A stretch of 64,000 bases of DNA from Austropuccinia psidii (lineage: Eukaryota > Basidiomycota > Pucciniomycetes > Pucciniales > Sphaerophragmiaceae). Within the stretch, counting starts at the first letter, position 1, and the number at the start of each line of letters is the position of its first letter. The stretch is from contig JALGQZ010000011.1 of assembly GCA_023105745.1 (NCBI GenBank), positions 22,036,975 through 22,100,974 of the forward strand, read 5' to 3'. The position numbers and the translations under genes were made by a program. Below, piece after piece: positions 1-11,727 of this stretch. The notes under the pieces were generated by a model. It saw only the letters and a program-made list of their open reading frames with translations. It had not been told where the DNA came from and searched no databases.

Positions 1-3000
1 AAAAAGTCTATGCCATTGAGAAAGTCCCAGAGGGAGAATTCCCAACAGAGGATTCTGAATCAGAATCCATGGGTGATGCCATCAGAGAACCATCTGATGA
101 TGATCCAGACCCAAGAGAGAAATTTCTAGTGGAATACCAAGAGGAACCCCCACTAGAAATTCAGGACATACAGTTGGAAGCAGGCATGCCATAGGACACT
201 GCTCACAAGAACTTGTGCAAACATACACAAGATGCACAAACATTCCTGGTTACACCAACCAAAGGAATGGCATATATACATGGGACAGCCACAAAAATGA
301 CTGTTTGTATTGACAATGCTCAGCATCCACTGATCATTGATAGTGGAGCACACTGCTCCATAGTGGCCAGAAACTATCTGGATACCCACTACCCAAACTG
401 GGAAAAACAGCTCTTGCCCACTAAGGAAAAGAACTTTAAAAGTGCATCAGGGAAGATGACTTCCATTGGGACAATTATCAAAGAGATAATTATACCCCAC
501 AGGAAGGGTAATATCAGACTCAACCCAGCATTTGTAGTGCTTGATGATTCCCACATCCAAGGGCTTTTACTGGGAGCAGATTACCAGAGGATGTATGGCA
601 TAGACATTTACAACAGTAAAAATAGGCACATCACCATTGGTACTAACAAGGAAAAGAAATTTTCACTTGATATATACCAGATATCTTCACAAGATACACT
701 AGAAGAGCTTCTGAAGGAATTCAGAGAGGGAAGGTTTAGAACTACCCTCACCAGTAAACAGAAACTAAGTTTACTGAAGATACTGAGAAATAATAGACCA
801 GCATTTGCCATTGGTGAAGAACCATTAGGCAGGATCAAAGGCCATGATATAGAACGATATCTGGATGTGGAAAGGCCTTATCCACCCATGCTTAGGAGAC
901 CTCCTTACCCAGAAAGTCTAGAAACCAGGAAAGAAATTGAAAAATATATCCATGAACTCCTGGACATGGAAGTCATCAGGAAGATTGGACACAATGAAAT
1001 AGTGTAAATAACCACTCCTGTCCTAATCACCTGGCATGATGTCAAGTCTATATTGTGTGGAGACTTCAGAGCTCTGAATAACTACACAAAAGCAGACAGG
1101 TAACCTATGCCCAGGATACCTCATGCCTTGGATAAACTGGCAAAAGCCAAATACATAACCAAAATGGACTGTATGAAAGGCTTCCACCAGAATGGAGTTA
1201 AACCAAACTCCATGAAATTACTCAGAATAATATGCCATATGGGCATATATGAGTATATTAGGATGCCATTTGGCATTAAAAATGCACCAGCCCACTTCCA
1301 AAGGATGATGGACACAATATTTCAAGGAGAAATATTAGAAGGCTGGATGGTAGTATATATTGATGATATCATTATATACTCAGAGACATGGGAAGACCAT
1401 GTACAATATATAGACAGAGTGCTAAGTAAATATACACCCATCAATCTGAAAATTTCACTAAAAAAGTGTAATTTTGGCCAACAAGAGCTACTAGCTCTAG
1501 GACATAAAGTCTCAGGTCTTAGTCTGGCAATTGACCGGAATAAAGTAGCAGCAGTACTGCAAAAGCCAGTACCAAAAAGCATCAAAGAGATGCAATCCTT
1601 TCTTGGGTTTGCTAGCTACTATAAAAACCACATCAAAGCCTTTGCACACATAACTAGTAGTTTATACAAGTTATGTTCAAAAGATGTATTTTATGAAATA
1701 ACCAAGGAAAGGAGGGATGTATATGATAGGATAAAATATGAACTCACAAATGCACCTGTGCTCATCTTACCTGACTTTAAACTACCATTCAAGTTATACA
1801 TAGATGCAGCATGCAGTCCAGGCCTTGGAGCAGCCCTTCACCAAAGACAAATTGTGGATGGTGAACCAAGAGAAGGAGTAATTTGCTAAATCTCAAGGCA
1901 GCTGAAAGATTCAGAAGCCAGGTATGGGGCCACCCAGACTGAGTGTCTATTTCTAGTCTGGGCTCTAGAAAGACTCCATTATTATCTGGAGGGTGCATTC
2001 TTTGAAGTCTACACAGGCTGAACAGACTTGAAGTCTTTAATTAACATGAAGACTACAAATAGACACATGCTGAGATGGCAAATAGCCATCCAGAAGTATA
2101 GAGGGAACATGACCATCATATACAAAGAAGGTAAAAGTCATACCAATGCAGATGGCCTTAGCAGATGTCCACTGGACAATGTCAAGAGAAATCCAGCTTA
2201 TGACCCTAAAGTTGCAGCCAAAATCCCTATCCACTTCATGGAAATAGATAGGAGGAAGAACTTCAGATTTTCTGAATGGGCACCAGAAAGTGGTACCCTT
2301 GATAGTGGAAACACTGATTCAGAGGGGACAGAAACTCCCATATTGGGAATAAGTTCCTCCGAACTGCACAATGAATTTTTTAGTGCAGTACTGAAGTCTT
2401 ATTCCAAACACAAACAGTGTGGCATACTACTACAACTCCTTCAACAAAAGTACAGGAGTCCAGAACTGGAATCCCAGCTGGAAGAACCCTGGTTGAGGGC
2501 TTATAAGGATAACAAGTTCCTCCTTATAGATGGCCTGCTCTACCACAGAGAGGAACACACAAGTGCAATCACAGTGGTAGACAGAGACCATATCTCCTTC
2601 ATCCTGCAGGAATGCCATGACTGCCCCTATATGGGACACATGAGTGAAGACAGGACCAAGGAGAGGGTAGCAAGCACAGCTTGATGGCCCAAGTGGGAAC
2701 AAGAGTTGGGAGAATACATCAACACTTGTGAAAGATGCCAAAAGGCGAATAGGATACATGGGAAGAATTATGGGTTACTTCAACATATAGAAGAACCCAA
2801 ACACCCATGGGAAACCATCAACATGGACTGGGTTACAGGACTTGTCCCAGGAGGCAAAGAAAACTACAATGCCTGCTTGATCATAGTTGATAGGTTCAGC
2901 AAGAGCATGAGGTGTCTACCATGCCACAAAGAGGACACAGCCATGGATACTGCCCTGTTATTTTGGAATAACATCATATCTACCTGTGGAGTCCCTAAAA

Positions 3001-3473
3001 TAATCATTAGTAATAGGGAACCAAAATTCACATCTGAATTTTGGACCAACTTGTATGACATGCTTGGCATCAAGCTTGCTTTCTCTACAGCTTACCATCC
3101 CCAAACAGATGGCCTAGCTGAGAGGATGATCCAGACTATGGAAAACATCCTTAGAAGGTTCTGTGCCTATGGCATGGAATACAAGGACCATGAAGGATAC
3201 ACCCATGACCTGGTTACCCTTCTACCAGCTGTCCAGCTGGGTTATAATACCAGTCAGCACTCTACCACAGGAGAAAAACCTGCAGTGGTAGAGAAAGGGT
3301 GGAATCCCCTGTTGCCTGTGGATCACTTAAAGAAAGATATTCTGACCATCCACCCCACAGCCACAGACTTCCATGATATGTGGAAGAGGGCTTGTGACAC
3401 AGCTTCCAAATTCATAGCTGAGGCAAAAGAATATAATAAACAGAGGTGGGACAAGACACACATGGAACCTGAC
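1..3473 (+). pseudogene. Element A gag-pol remnant, 5' part (family-1 Ty3/gypsy)
   Basis: Decayed polyprotein of a Ty3/gypsy element; the 5' end lies outside the window. One reading frame runs through the whole stretch and aligns with element C: acidic linker after the gag knuckle, protease (IIDSGAHCS near 340), reverse transcriptase (YIDDIIIYS near 1355), RNase H (YIDAACS near 1798), integrase H2C2 zinc finger (near 2620-2740) and integrase core. Six in-frame stops break it: TAG 192, TAA 1005, TAA 1101, TAA 1887, TGA 2019 and TGA 2682, with no frameshift. In the integrase core the usual SDRD motif reads SNRE, so a catalytic aspartate is also lost. The frame is cut at 3473 by element B and resumes at 13562. 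Several track-style starts here are not ATG, so the fragments are not separate genes. Confidence 0.93.
3469..3473. repeat. Target-site duplication of element B, left copy
   Basis: CTGAC lies here and again at 13557-13561. Removing one copy plus element B rejoins element A in frame: GAC (3471-3473) continues with TTT AAG at 13562, matching element C. Confidence 0.95.
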
Positions 3474-5312
3474 TGTAAGGTGTGGATATGAAACTTTGAT
3501 TAAAAATCAAGTACTTTTCCTGTCCTCAAAATTTGTATAAGGTAAAAATCAATTAAAAATAGTATGAAATGTTATTTTTAAGAGAAAACACACCAATTTT
3601 ATTGTTTATAACTTTATTAGTATAAAACAATAATATTATAAAAATTTATTGTTTTACCAACAATAAAAATTTATCCAAAAAATACTCTACAAGAGATATT
3701 TTAAGGCTACAAAAGAAATTTCTTCAAGAGCAATTTCAATTGGAATTAATTGAGCAAAGAACTGCAAGCAATTAATTAAAGAACAAAGTCTTTAAAAAGA
3801 ATATTAAAGAGAAAACACGCCCAAAAGTGACCAGAGTGAATTTGGAAACAAAGTGACAAAGTTTACAGTGATGAAAGATGCTTTAATTCACTTTTGGGGT
3901 GGTTCAGGGGTAAAAATGATTATAAGAGTTACAAACAATGATTATAATGATTTTTTCACGTGGTTAAAAGGATTAAAATGATTAAAAAGTGGTGGTTGGA
4001 ATCTTTGATTGATTGGTTTAACAGTTTTAAACTAATTAATAAAAGGAAAAGATTCTAACATGAAGAGAAAAGTGGGGCAAAGAAGACATTCTTTTATAGC
4101 CATCAATTCTCTTACTCCAAAAGTAAAATTTACTCTTGTCAGTCGTTAAAAACAGTCTGACAACAGAAAAGCCAATTATGGCATCATTGAACCCTGGTTT
4201 AGACCAAAAAGGGCTGGTTTAAGCCATTTTTAGCCATTTTTAGCCATTTTAGACCCTTAAATCAGGCATTACTATAGCAATACCAGGCCTAGAGCCTTCA
4301 AAACACGTCAGAATGTGTGTCAGAGGCGTAGAAACCAGTTAAAACTGTTTTTATTATGATTGTTTTATCTTAAGGGTAGTTTTACCCTCTTGGCAACAGC
4401 TAAAACTACCCCAGTTGGTATCAAAACCTCATCATCAATTGAGTCCACAGACCCTGTAACTCAATTCCAGGCCAAAAGTGATGAACTTTTGCGTGAATTT
4501 TGACATCCCATGCCTGTCAGCAAGGATTTTGGGGGTCTAGCTCCCCCTTAGAGCTGGAGTTCCTTTTCCCCCCCAAATTTAATCTTTCCAATTTATTTTT
4601 CCTTTAATTCCTCATCATGTATTATACTTATAATTTACATATGTAATTCAATTCAATTGTACAGTACAATACAGTAATAATTGACACCTCATATGTAAAT
4701 CAAAGTTCACTTATGTAATACACGCGCACATTTTGACATTTCAATTGAATTCAATTGAAAATACTTTAATTCCTCATAACTTCTAAACTAAACACAACAC
4801 CTCAGTTTTAACACAAAAATTGATGGTTAACACCACATGTGGTGTGAATTAAATTAAGGTTTTGAGGATTTTCAACCTTTTGTATTGAAAATACTAAAAA
4901 CTTAATTTAAGCTTATTTAGAGTTGAGTTATAAGAATTTCACTCAGAGGTGACCCCACCTGATTTTTTATGAGGAATCCAATGGTGAAATAAATTTTATA
5001 TGTTTATTTATTGGATAAAAAGTTATAATAATTTTTATTTAACTTTTTTCCAAATTTATTTATTTTCTCACAATTTTGTTAAAGTTTCATTTTTACTTAA
5101 TTTTTTCAAGTATAAATGTAATTTTATATTTACAAAATTTAATGTATTTTTTATTTTTAAATTATAATTAATTTTTTATTTTTAATATAATTTTATATTT
5201 ATATTTTGATTTTTATTTTAATAATATAAATAAATTTATTTTATTTATATTAATATGTTATTTTTTATATTTGTGGTCTTTTGGGTATATGAAATTACCT
5301 CTAAGGCTCACA
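3474..5312 (-). repeat. 3' LTR of element B
   Basis: Direct repeat of 11728-13556. On the plus strand it begins TGTAAGGTGT and ends GGCTCACA. It is very AT-rich with several short palindromes, among them the 16-bp ACACCACATGTGGTGT near 4829. An extra copy of a short TTTTTAGCCA-like unit (near 4220-4250) separates it from the other LTR. Confidence 0.95.
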
Positions 5313-5331
5313 TTCCCTCCCCCTAAAAAAG
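5313..5331 (-). other. Polypurine tract of element B
   Basis: On the minus strand a run of A and G (CTTTTTTAGGGGGAGGGAA) touches the 3' LTR, the expected plus-strand DNA primer of an LTR retrotransposon. Confidence 0.8.
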
Positions 5332-5335
5332 AATA

Positions 5336-8300
5336 TTACTTTGTAATATTGGTGTTTCTAGTGCGTCTGAATCTCCTCAGGAGTTTGGTAGCTTCTGGTA
5401 TATCTTTTTCTTCTAACCATTCATCTTCACAAGTTGGGTCACTGTACCTAACAAGGTATTCCCTTACTTTCTTGGTTCTTAATTTCCTTTCTTTAAGAAC
5501 TTTGGTTATTTTCTTAGTACCAGATGTCTCAATAGGAGGTATAACTTGGGGAACCTTATTCCTCAAGGGAAATTTCTCAGCATCACTAGATTTATATGGT
5601 TTTATCAAGCTCACTGGAAATGTAGGGTGCTTATTGCTAAGTTCTTCAGATAACTCTACTTCAACAGCATTTTCTCCATGGAGGGCCTTAATCACAAAAG
5701 GTCCTGCAAAGGAGTCTTTCAACTTTTTACATCCTTTGATGTTATTGAGGTTAGTGGTGGATACAAGAACTAGGTCCCCCACTTCGAAATCTGGAGTTGC
5801 ATGAGATTTATCCCATTTGTCTTTAGCATATGCAAAAGAGTCCTCCATGCACCTTACTGCATGCTTTCTAGCTTTGTCTAGCATTCCTTTGAAGCTAGCA
5901 GTTGTGGGATGTATTTCAATTAAGTCTTTCCTCAAGGAGTCTTGGGGTAACTTGGGGTTCCATCCTTTTTCTAGAACAGCAGGAGTCTGATTGGTACTAG
6001 CATGGATTGATGTTTTATATGCTAATTCCAGTGCTGGTAACAGAGTACACCAATCATGGGTAAATCCATCACAATCTTTGAATTCAAGGCCATATGCACA
6101 AAATCTTCTCACCATGTCCTCTAAGGTTTGGATCATTCTTTCAGCCAGGCCATCAGTTTGTGGGTGGTAGGCTGTAGAGAAAGACAGTTTAGTGCCAAAT
6201 AATTGGTGAAGATTTGTCCATAGTGCTGAAGTGAATTTGGGATCTCTATCACTGATGATATTTGTAAATATCCCAGTCCATGACACTACTCTATTCCATA
6301 TCACAAGAGCTGTATCCATGGCTGTATCATCTTTGTGACATGGTAAAAAAATTGGAGTTTTACTGAATCTGTCCACAATTACTAGGCAAGCATTATAGCT
6401 CCTGTCACCTCCTGGTCGTAGGCCAGTTACCCAATCCATATGGACAATTTCCCAAGGTCTGTTTGGTTCTTGGATTTTCATCATATTTCCAAGTCTTTTG
6501 CCAGTGGATTTATTTGCCTTTTGGCATCTGTCACAGGTTTTTCAATATTCTGCAACATCTTTTTGCCACATTGGCCACCATATGCAGGTCTTCACTTTCT
6601 CTCTTGTTCTGTCTTCAGAAAGATGTCCTGAAAAGGGACTATCATGGCATTCTTTCAGTACAAGATTGATTAATGACCTGTCTACAACTGTCATGACACA
6701 TGTGTGCTTGGTTCTGTGGTAAATTATACCATCCAGTAGGTGAAATCTTCCTTCATCATAAGACTTTCTCCATACTTCATCCAATGCATGTATTAGAGAG
6801 TTGTCTTTACAGTCTTTGTTAAGTAATTGGCATAAGATGCTACAATTCTTATCTTGAGTGTAACTATTTCTGACTTCTTCAAAGAAGGTGGTGTTCAAGT
6901 CTGTAACACTTATTCCTTCTATTGGAATTTGTGGTGAAGCTTCTTCTGGAACATAAGCAGGATTATCAATGTTATTTGGTAATGGTCATCTGCTTAGTCC
7001 ATCTGCATTCTTATGAATATTCCCATCCTTATGAACAATAGTCATATTGCCTCTGTATTCTTGTATGGCTATTTGCCATCTGAGCATGTGTCTGTTAGGT
7101 GTTTTCATGTTCAAAAGTGATTTCACAGCTGTACAATCTGTTATTACTTCAAAAACACATCCCTCTAAGAAATAGTTCAATTTCTCCAAGGCCCAGACAA
7201 GGCATAGACATTCCATTTGACTTGCTCCATATCTGGCTTCAGTTGGTTTGATTTGCCTGGATATGAAACATATTGGTCCTTTTACAGGTTTGTCATTTAT
7301 GATCTGAACTCGGTGAAGTGCAGCACCTAGTCCATCCCCTGATGCATCAATATACAGTTTGAAAGGTAATTTAAAGTCTGGCATCAGTAAGAGTGGAGCA
7401 GTGGTCAATGCTTCTCTTAGAGATTCAAAAGCTTTGACTCTGTCAACAGTCATCTCAAATACTGTGTCCTTGTCACACAACTTAGAAAGTGGTCTTGCTA
7501 TGGATGCAAAGTCTTTAATGTGTTGCCTGTAATATCCTGCAAAACCCAAGAATGACTGAATTTCCTTCTTATTCTGAGGCATGGGTTTTAACAATACTGC
7601 TGCAACTTTGTTTTTATCAATTCCAAGGGACAAACCAGATACAACATGTCCTAGTGCCTTAAGTTCTTTAAATCCAAAATGACATTTCTTCAGGGAGATT
7701 TTCATGTTTACTGATTGGATTTTTGTCAAAACTCTTGATAATCTGTACATGTGCTCCTCCCAAGTCTTTGAACAGATAATAATGTCATCAATGTAAATGA
7801 TTAACCATCCCTCTGAGAGTTCTTCAGGGAAGATTTCATTCATCATTCTTTGGAAGTGTGAAGGTGCATTTTTGATACCAAAGGGCATCCTTAAGTATTC
7901 ATACACTCCACAATGAACAATAATTCTCAAGTATTTTCTTGCTCTTGGTGTTACCACATTTTGATGGAATCCTTTAAGGGCATCCATAGTGGTTATATAC
8001 ACTGCTTGAGATATTTGAGTAAGGGCAATTTGGATTTTTGGTATTGGGTATCTGTCTGGAACAGTGTAAGTGTTCAGAGCTCTAAAGTCCCCAACCATTC
8101 TGGATTTTCCATTATGCCACGCCACTATGACTGGTGTAGTTATTTCTACTTCCTCATTGTGGCCTACTTTTCTTATTACACCAAGGTCTAGAAGTTCTTT
8201 GATATGAATTTCTAGAGCTTCTCTTGACTTTGGACTTGCTGGATAAGCAGGTCTTCTCAAGAGTGGTGGATAAGGTCTCTCAATGTTAAGAATGATGTCA

Positions 8301-9850
8301 ACTTCATGACCAATAATTGCTCCCAGAGGTTCTTTGTCTGTAGCAAATGCTCCTTTGTGGTCATACAAAAGGGAAGAAAGTTCATTTTCTTGTTTATCAG
8401 TCAGATGAAGGCTTATCTCAGCCTCATTTAACTGTTCAGACTTGAATTTTTCTAACTCTAAGTTGACTGGTGATACTTTGTTTACTGTAATTTGTCTTTT
8501 AAATGGTAAAAAGGCAAATTTCTGGCGCTTATTTTCCCCAATTGTAAAGTATCTGTCTTTGTTATTATGTAAATCTATCCCATACATGATCAAATAGTCA
8601 TTTCCCAATATAAAATGGGTACTAGAGCAATTTTCCATAACAACAAATTCAACTGTGATCCTTAAATTCCCATTTATGTGTGGGAATATGACATTGGTCT
8701 CAAAGATTCCCAATGTTTTCATTGGGTTACTTGCACTGTTGAATTTTATACCATCAATTGGTAACAATTGGTCTTCAAAATTTGGCACACAAGTCTTAAG
8801 AAAGGATTTTCCAACACAAGAGCAGAAGGCTCCTGGGTCAAGCAAAAGTTTGGTGGGCTTGTTGTCAATTACCACTTCTGTTATACAGGAGTTACCAGCT
8901 GTATAACCTTTTCCTCTGTTTGGTTTTGTCTTCATAAGTTGTGCATCTTGAACTTTTGATAAATCAACTTGACCATTGCTCAATTGTGGTAAGTGGGAAT
9001 AAGATTCCATGATGTCAAAAGTGGCATTGATATTTTCTATATCTTTTGAGGATTCAGAAAATATGGATGACTTATCATCTGAATTGTCTTCAATTATGTC
9101 TTCTTTTTCAACATCTGGTTCCTTTTCAATGTCAATTTCATTGATTTTCCCCCTCTTTGGACATGTATTGGCTAAATGGGTGGTGCTTTGGCAAATATGG
9201 CATTTTCTGACTGTATCTGCAGATTTATATTTAATATTACCAGAATTTTCTTTGGGGTTTTTGTCCACAGAATCTTTCCAAGGTGTATTAAACCTTGTTT
9301 TGAGATTCACCCTACTAGAACCAATTTTGGTTCTGGTGGTTACTTCTTCTAGTATATTGATAATATCTTCTGCTGAAGATTGTTCAGTAGTCCTGCTTTT
9401 GACAGCATGCTCTAAGTCACCTCCACATTGTCTCAGAATTTTTCTATGGATCATAAACTCTGACATGTCAGGATATAATGCTGTTAATCTGTCCTTTTGT
9501 TGGCAAAACCATGGTAAAGCTCTGTCTTTATCAGCATTAAATTTGGCAGATTCAAAGGCTGTTTCAACTTTAAACCTCCAAGCATCATTTGCCCATTTGT
9601 TGATGATTTGGGTTTTCCACCAAGTCCAACTCTGGTGTCCATGTGCTTGTCTTATTTTGATGTACCATCTGTGAGCTGATCTGGTAAACAAGGTGTTAAA
9701 CCTGGCTGTTACCAATCTGTCTGGTAATTCAAAATCCTCTTTGATCATGTCAATACCTCTAATGAATTCCATATGGTCATACTCTCCTTCACCACTGAAG
9801 TGAGGCCATTCTTTAAGTTTTGGAACTTCTTTCAAGAGTGCTTGGCCCAT
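5336..9850 (-). pseudogene. Element B gag C-terminus, protease, RT, RNase H, integrase
   Basis: One frame spans this stretch, broken by two TGA codons at 6986-6988 (replacing the Trp of an LSRWPL-type motif) and 6542-6544. From the ATG at 9850: capsid-like gag, knuckle [14 protein letters not shown] (residues 217-230, CX2CX4HX4C), protease with active site DPG rather than DSG/DTG (Asp 338), RT with YIDD (686-689), and RNase H (YIDASGDG near 835). After the stops come the H2C2 finger and the integrase core with SDRDPKF and a DGLAERM glutamate in DD35E spacing. A chromodomain-like end follows (EYLVRYS...W). The ATG at 9850 directly follows an in-frame TAA (9851-9853), so it is probably an internal methionine of a longer gag-pol. 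Catalytic residues of RT and integrase are intact; only nonsense codons disable this part. Confidence 0.92.
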
Positions 9851-11254
9851 TTATGGTTCCAAGTTATGAAAAGAAGTGGATAATTCATTTTTTAATTGTG
9901 AATTATCAGGATCCAATACTTGTGGATTTGGAATTCTCGTGCCCTCATTTTGATTTAGAGGTGTAGACATTCTTGGTAAGGTGTTCAGTATTTGTTCAAT
10001 GTCATTCATTTTACTGTTGCTACACCTTTGGGAATTTCTGTATTCATGTTGGAAGCTTTGTATTAAATTTATTACTTCAATTTTATACATGTCTTCCTTA
10101 TGTGTCAGTTCTTGCCATAACTCTGTCTGTCTTGTATTATCAGCAGTGACTTGATTCAATTTCATTGATAATTTTGATACTTCTTCTTGTGAAGCATCAA
10201 AACACTTTTTCAAGGCAATGGTATATGTCTTTACTTCAGTAAATGAATTTGAAATGTCATCAAGGACTTTCTTGTTATCTGTTTTGATAATATTTATGGC
10301 TTTTTAAATTCTTGTTTCAATCATGTCATCAATATTGAATTTAGAATATTTATCTGTTAATTCTTTAATAATGGCAGATTGTTCATTTATTTAGAAGAAT
10401 TGTCATTATTAGAATTTTTAATTGTTCTTAAAACTTTTTCAAAACACATAAGTGTTTCATTAATTTGGCACAGACTCAGGTTGTTTGTTTTAATGTTGTT
10501 ACAAATTGTGTCATTTTTATCAGAGAGATGTTTTTTCACGTCATTTATAGCATTATACAACTCTGGGATGGAATCAAATATGTCAGAAATCATTTCTGGA
10601 ACCTTAATCTGGCTTCCTCCTTCTTCTGTAATTCCATCATGGTTCTGGCCATCTGAAATACATTTTCCATGGCATCCTGCTGAATCTTTGGGATTCTGTA
10701 GCCCTGGCTGTAAGGTTTTGGGGCTGGTGCCTTCCCTTTGCCCTTGTTTGGAGTTTGTGGCTGCTTTTTCACGTTGGAATTGCTGCTGCTGGCCACTGGG
10801 GCTGTTTTTGGCACTGGTTTGGGTGGTGGAGGGTTGTTTTTCCTCCATTCTAGTGTCAAGAGCATCATGTTTTTCTTCTCCATTAATGGATGCCATCCAT
10901 TGAGCAATTTGCAAGTGTTGGGATGGCCCAAGAATTTTCTTACTGTCAGGTAAGAATTCATGCAATTCTTCCACAGGTCTGCAAGGATCTGGTACTCCTT
11001 GAATTGAAGTGCATTGTTGTATGCACTGTGGCTGGCTTTGTATATGTCCACAGAGGCTTGTTGTGGCGGGTGTCAGCTCTTTTTGAAGGTAAAATGGTAT
11101 TATCAGCTTCAGAATGACCCATTTTAGTTGTTTGGAAGTCATCAACTGACCCTTTTCCTTCTGTACCTGGTTGGCCTCTGCCATAATCACGTCTATTACC
11201 TTTTTGGGAGCTGCTTGAGGGGTTGTAGCCGGCTCCTGACCTGGTTGAAGGCAT
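9851..11254 (-). pseudogene. Element B gag N-terminal region, frame-broken
   Basis: The ATG at 11254 (MPSTRSGAG...) is the first AUG downstream of the promoter and opens the phase used by the pol frame. That phase closes at 10958. The coding signal then follows another phase to 10387 (QREK/GKCISDG, then a helical PEMISDIFD stretch) and returns to the pol phase near 10390, with a TAA at 10304-10306 and a final TAA at 9851-9853. The last part (CFDASQEEVSKLSMKLNQ and on) looks coiled-coil, as in gag of element C. I read this as one gag N-terminus with two compensating indels and two stops. A second open frame overlaps it (separate entry). Confidence 0.7.
10590..11072 (-). CDS. Overprinted frame in gag of element B (no ATG at its opening)
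   Basis: This frame is open for about 160 codons, in the phase adjacent to main gag. It reads like a folded protein: helical ILADLWKNCMNSY, a GWHP motif (LLNGWHPLMEKK), a proline-rich hinge, a basic NKGKGKAPAP stretch and a terminal amphipathic helix (ENVFQMARTMMELQKKEEA). The order matches the overprinted frame of element C ([20 protein letters not shown], helix) although sequence identity is low. Its opening has no ATG, so expression would need frameshifting, leaky scanning to an internal ATG, or splicing. Function unknown. It could be a by-product of stop-poor composition, but the shared motif order argues against that. Confidence 0.5.
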   Translation of the reverse strand, partial: HPPQQASVDIYKASHSAYNNALQFKEYQILADLWKNCMNSYLTVRKFLGHPNTCKLLNGWHPLMEKKNMMLLTLEWRKNNPPPPKPVPKTAPVASSSNSNVKKQPQTPNKGKGKAPAPKPYSQGYRIPKIQQDAMENVFQMARTMMELQKKEEARLRFQK

Positions 11255-11272
11255 AATTATGGTTAAAAAGGC

Positions 11273-11503
11273 TTAAAATAGTATTTTTACGTCAAAAAAC
11301 TTACTATTGGCCAAATTTTTAGCTTTCTGAAGGGTATTACTTATGTCCAAGTTAATTAATTCAGAAGATATTGGTTCAGGTTGGTTATTTTGAGTCACAA
11401 TAACAGTACTATTATGATCAGAATTAACAGTACTGGCAGGGATAATGCTGGTTACTGTTGAGGCTGTTTCAATGTTTTCTTGTCTTACCACGTTGTCAGA
11501 CAC
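11273..11503 (-). other. AUG-less open stretch in the leader of element B
   Basis: About 76 codons open, Ser/Thr/Asn-rich, with no ATG, preceded directly by a splice-acceptor-like ATTTTAG. Same phase as the gag ATG at 11254 but closed by TAA at 11273. It parallels the AUG-less stretch of element C. It may be 5' UTR; coding is not established. Confidence 0.3.
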
Positions 11504-11727
11504 TAAAATTAATGAAAAAGCTAATTAATTAAGTAAAAAAGAGGTTATTTCAAAAAAGAAATAAAAATATAAGGCTCACTTATAATATGAAAAAAAGTTA
11601 TTTTTTATGGATTTTTTTGAATTATAAGTATTTTTTATATGTTTTTAAATTTTTCAATATAAGAAAAAAGATTTAAAAAGAGTAAAAAAATATGTCACAG
11701 GTAAAATATCACGGCTGGGCCCCCAAA
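11504..11727 (-). other. Leader of element B with primer-binding-site candidate
   Basis: Directly inside the 5' LTR the transcript strand reads TTTGGGGGCCCAGCCGTG, almost the primer-site candidate of family 1. The rest is AT-rich with no ATG. A GTGAGC donor-like site (near 11585) and the TTTTAG acceptor-like site at 11504 would define an intron of about 80 nt. Confidence 0.5.

Noticed and set aside
5271..5804. 177-codon plus-strand frame
   Set aside because: Antisense shadow of element B integrase plus LTR; no domain, and the minus strand explains the sequence.
6542..6988. TGA read-through or selenocysteine in B pol
   Set aside because: TGA codons replace ordinary positions, and A and D carry different stops elsewhere; simple decay is sufficient.
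9009..9674. 221-codon plus-strand frame
   Set aside because: Antisense of B's gag and knuckle region; hydrophobic leucine/serine bias is typical of reverse-strand reading.
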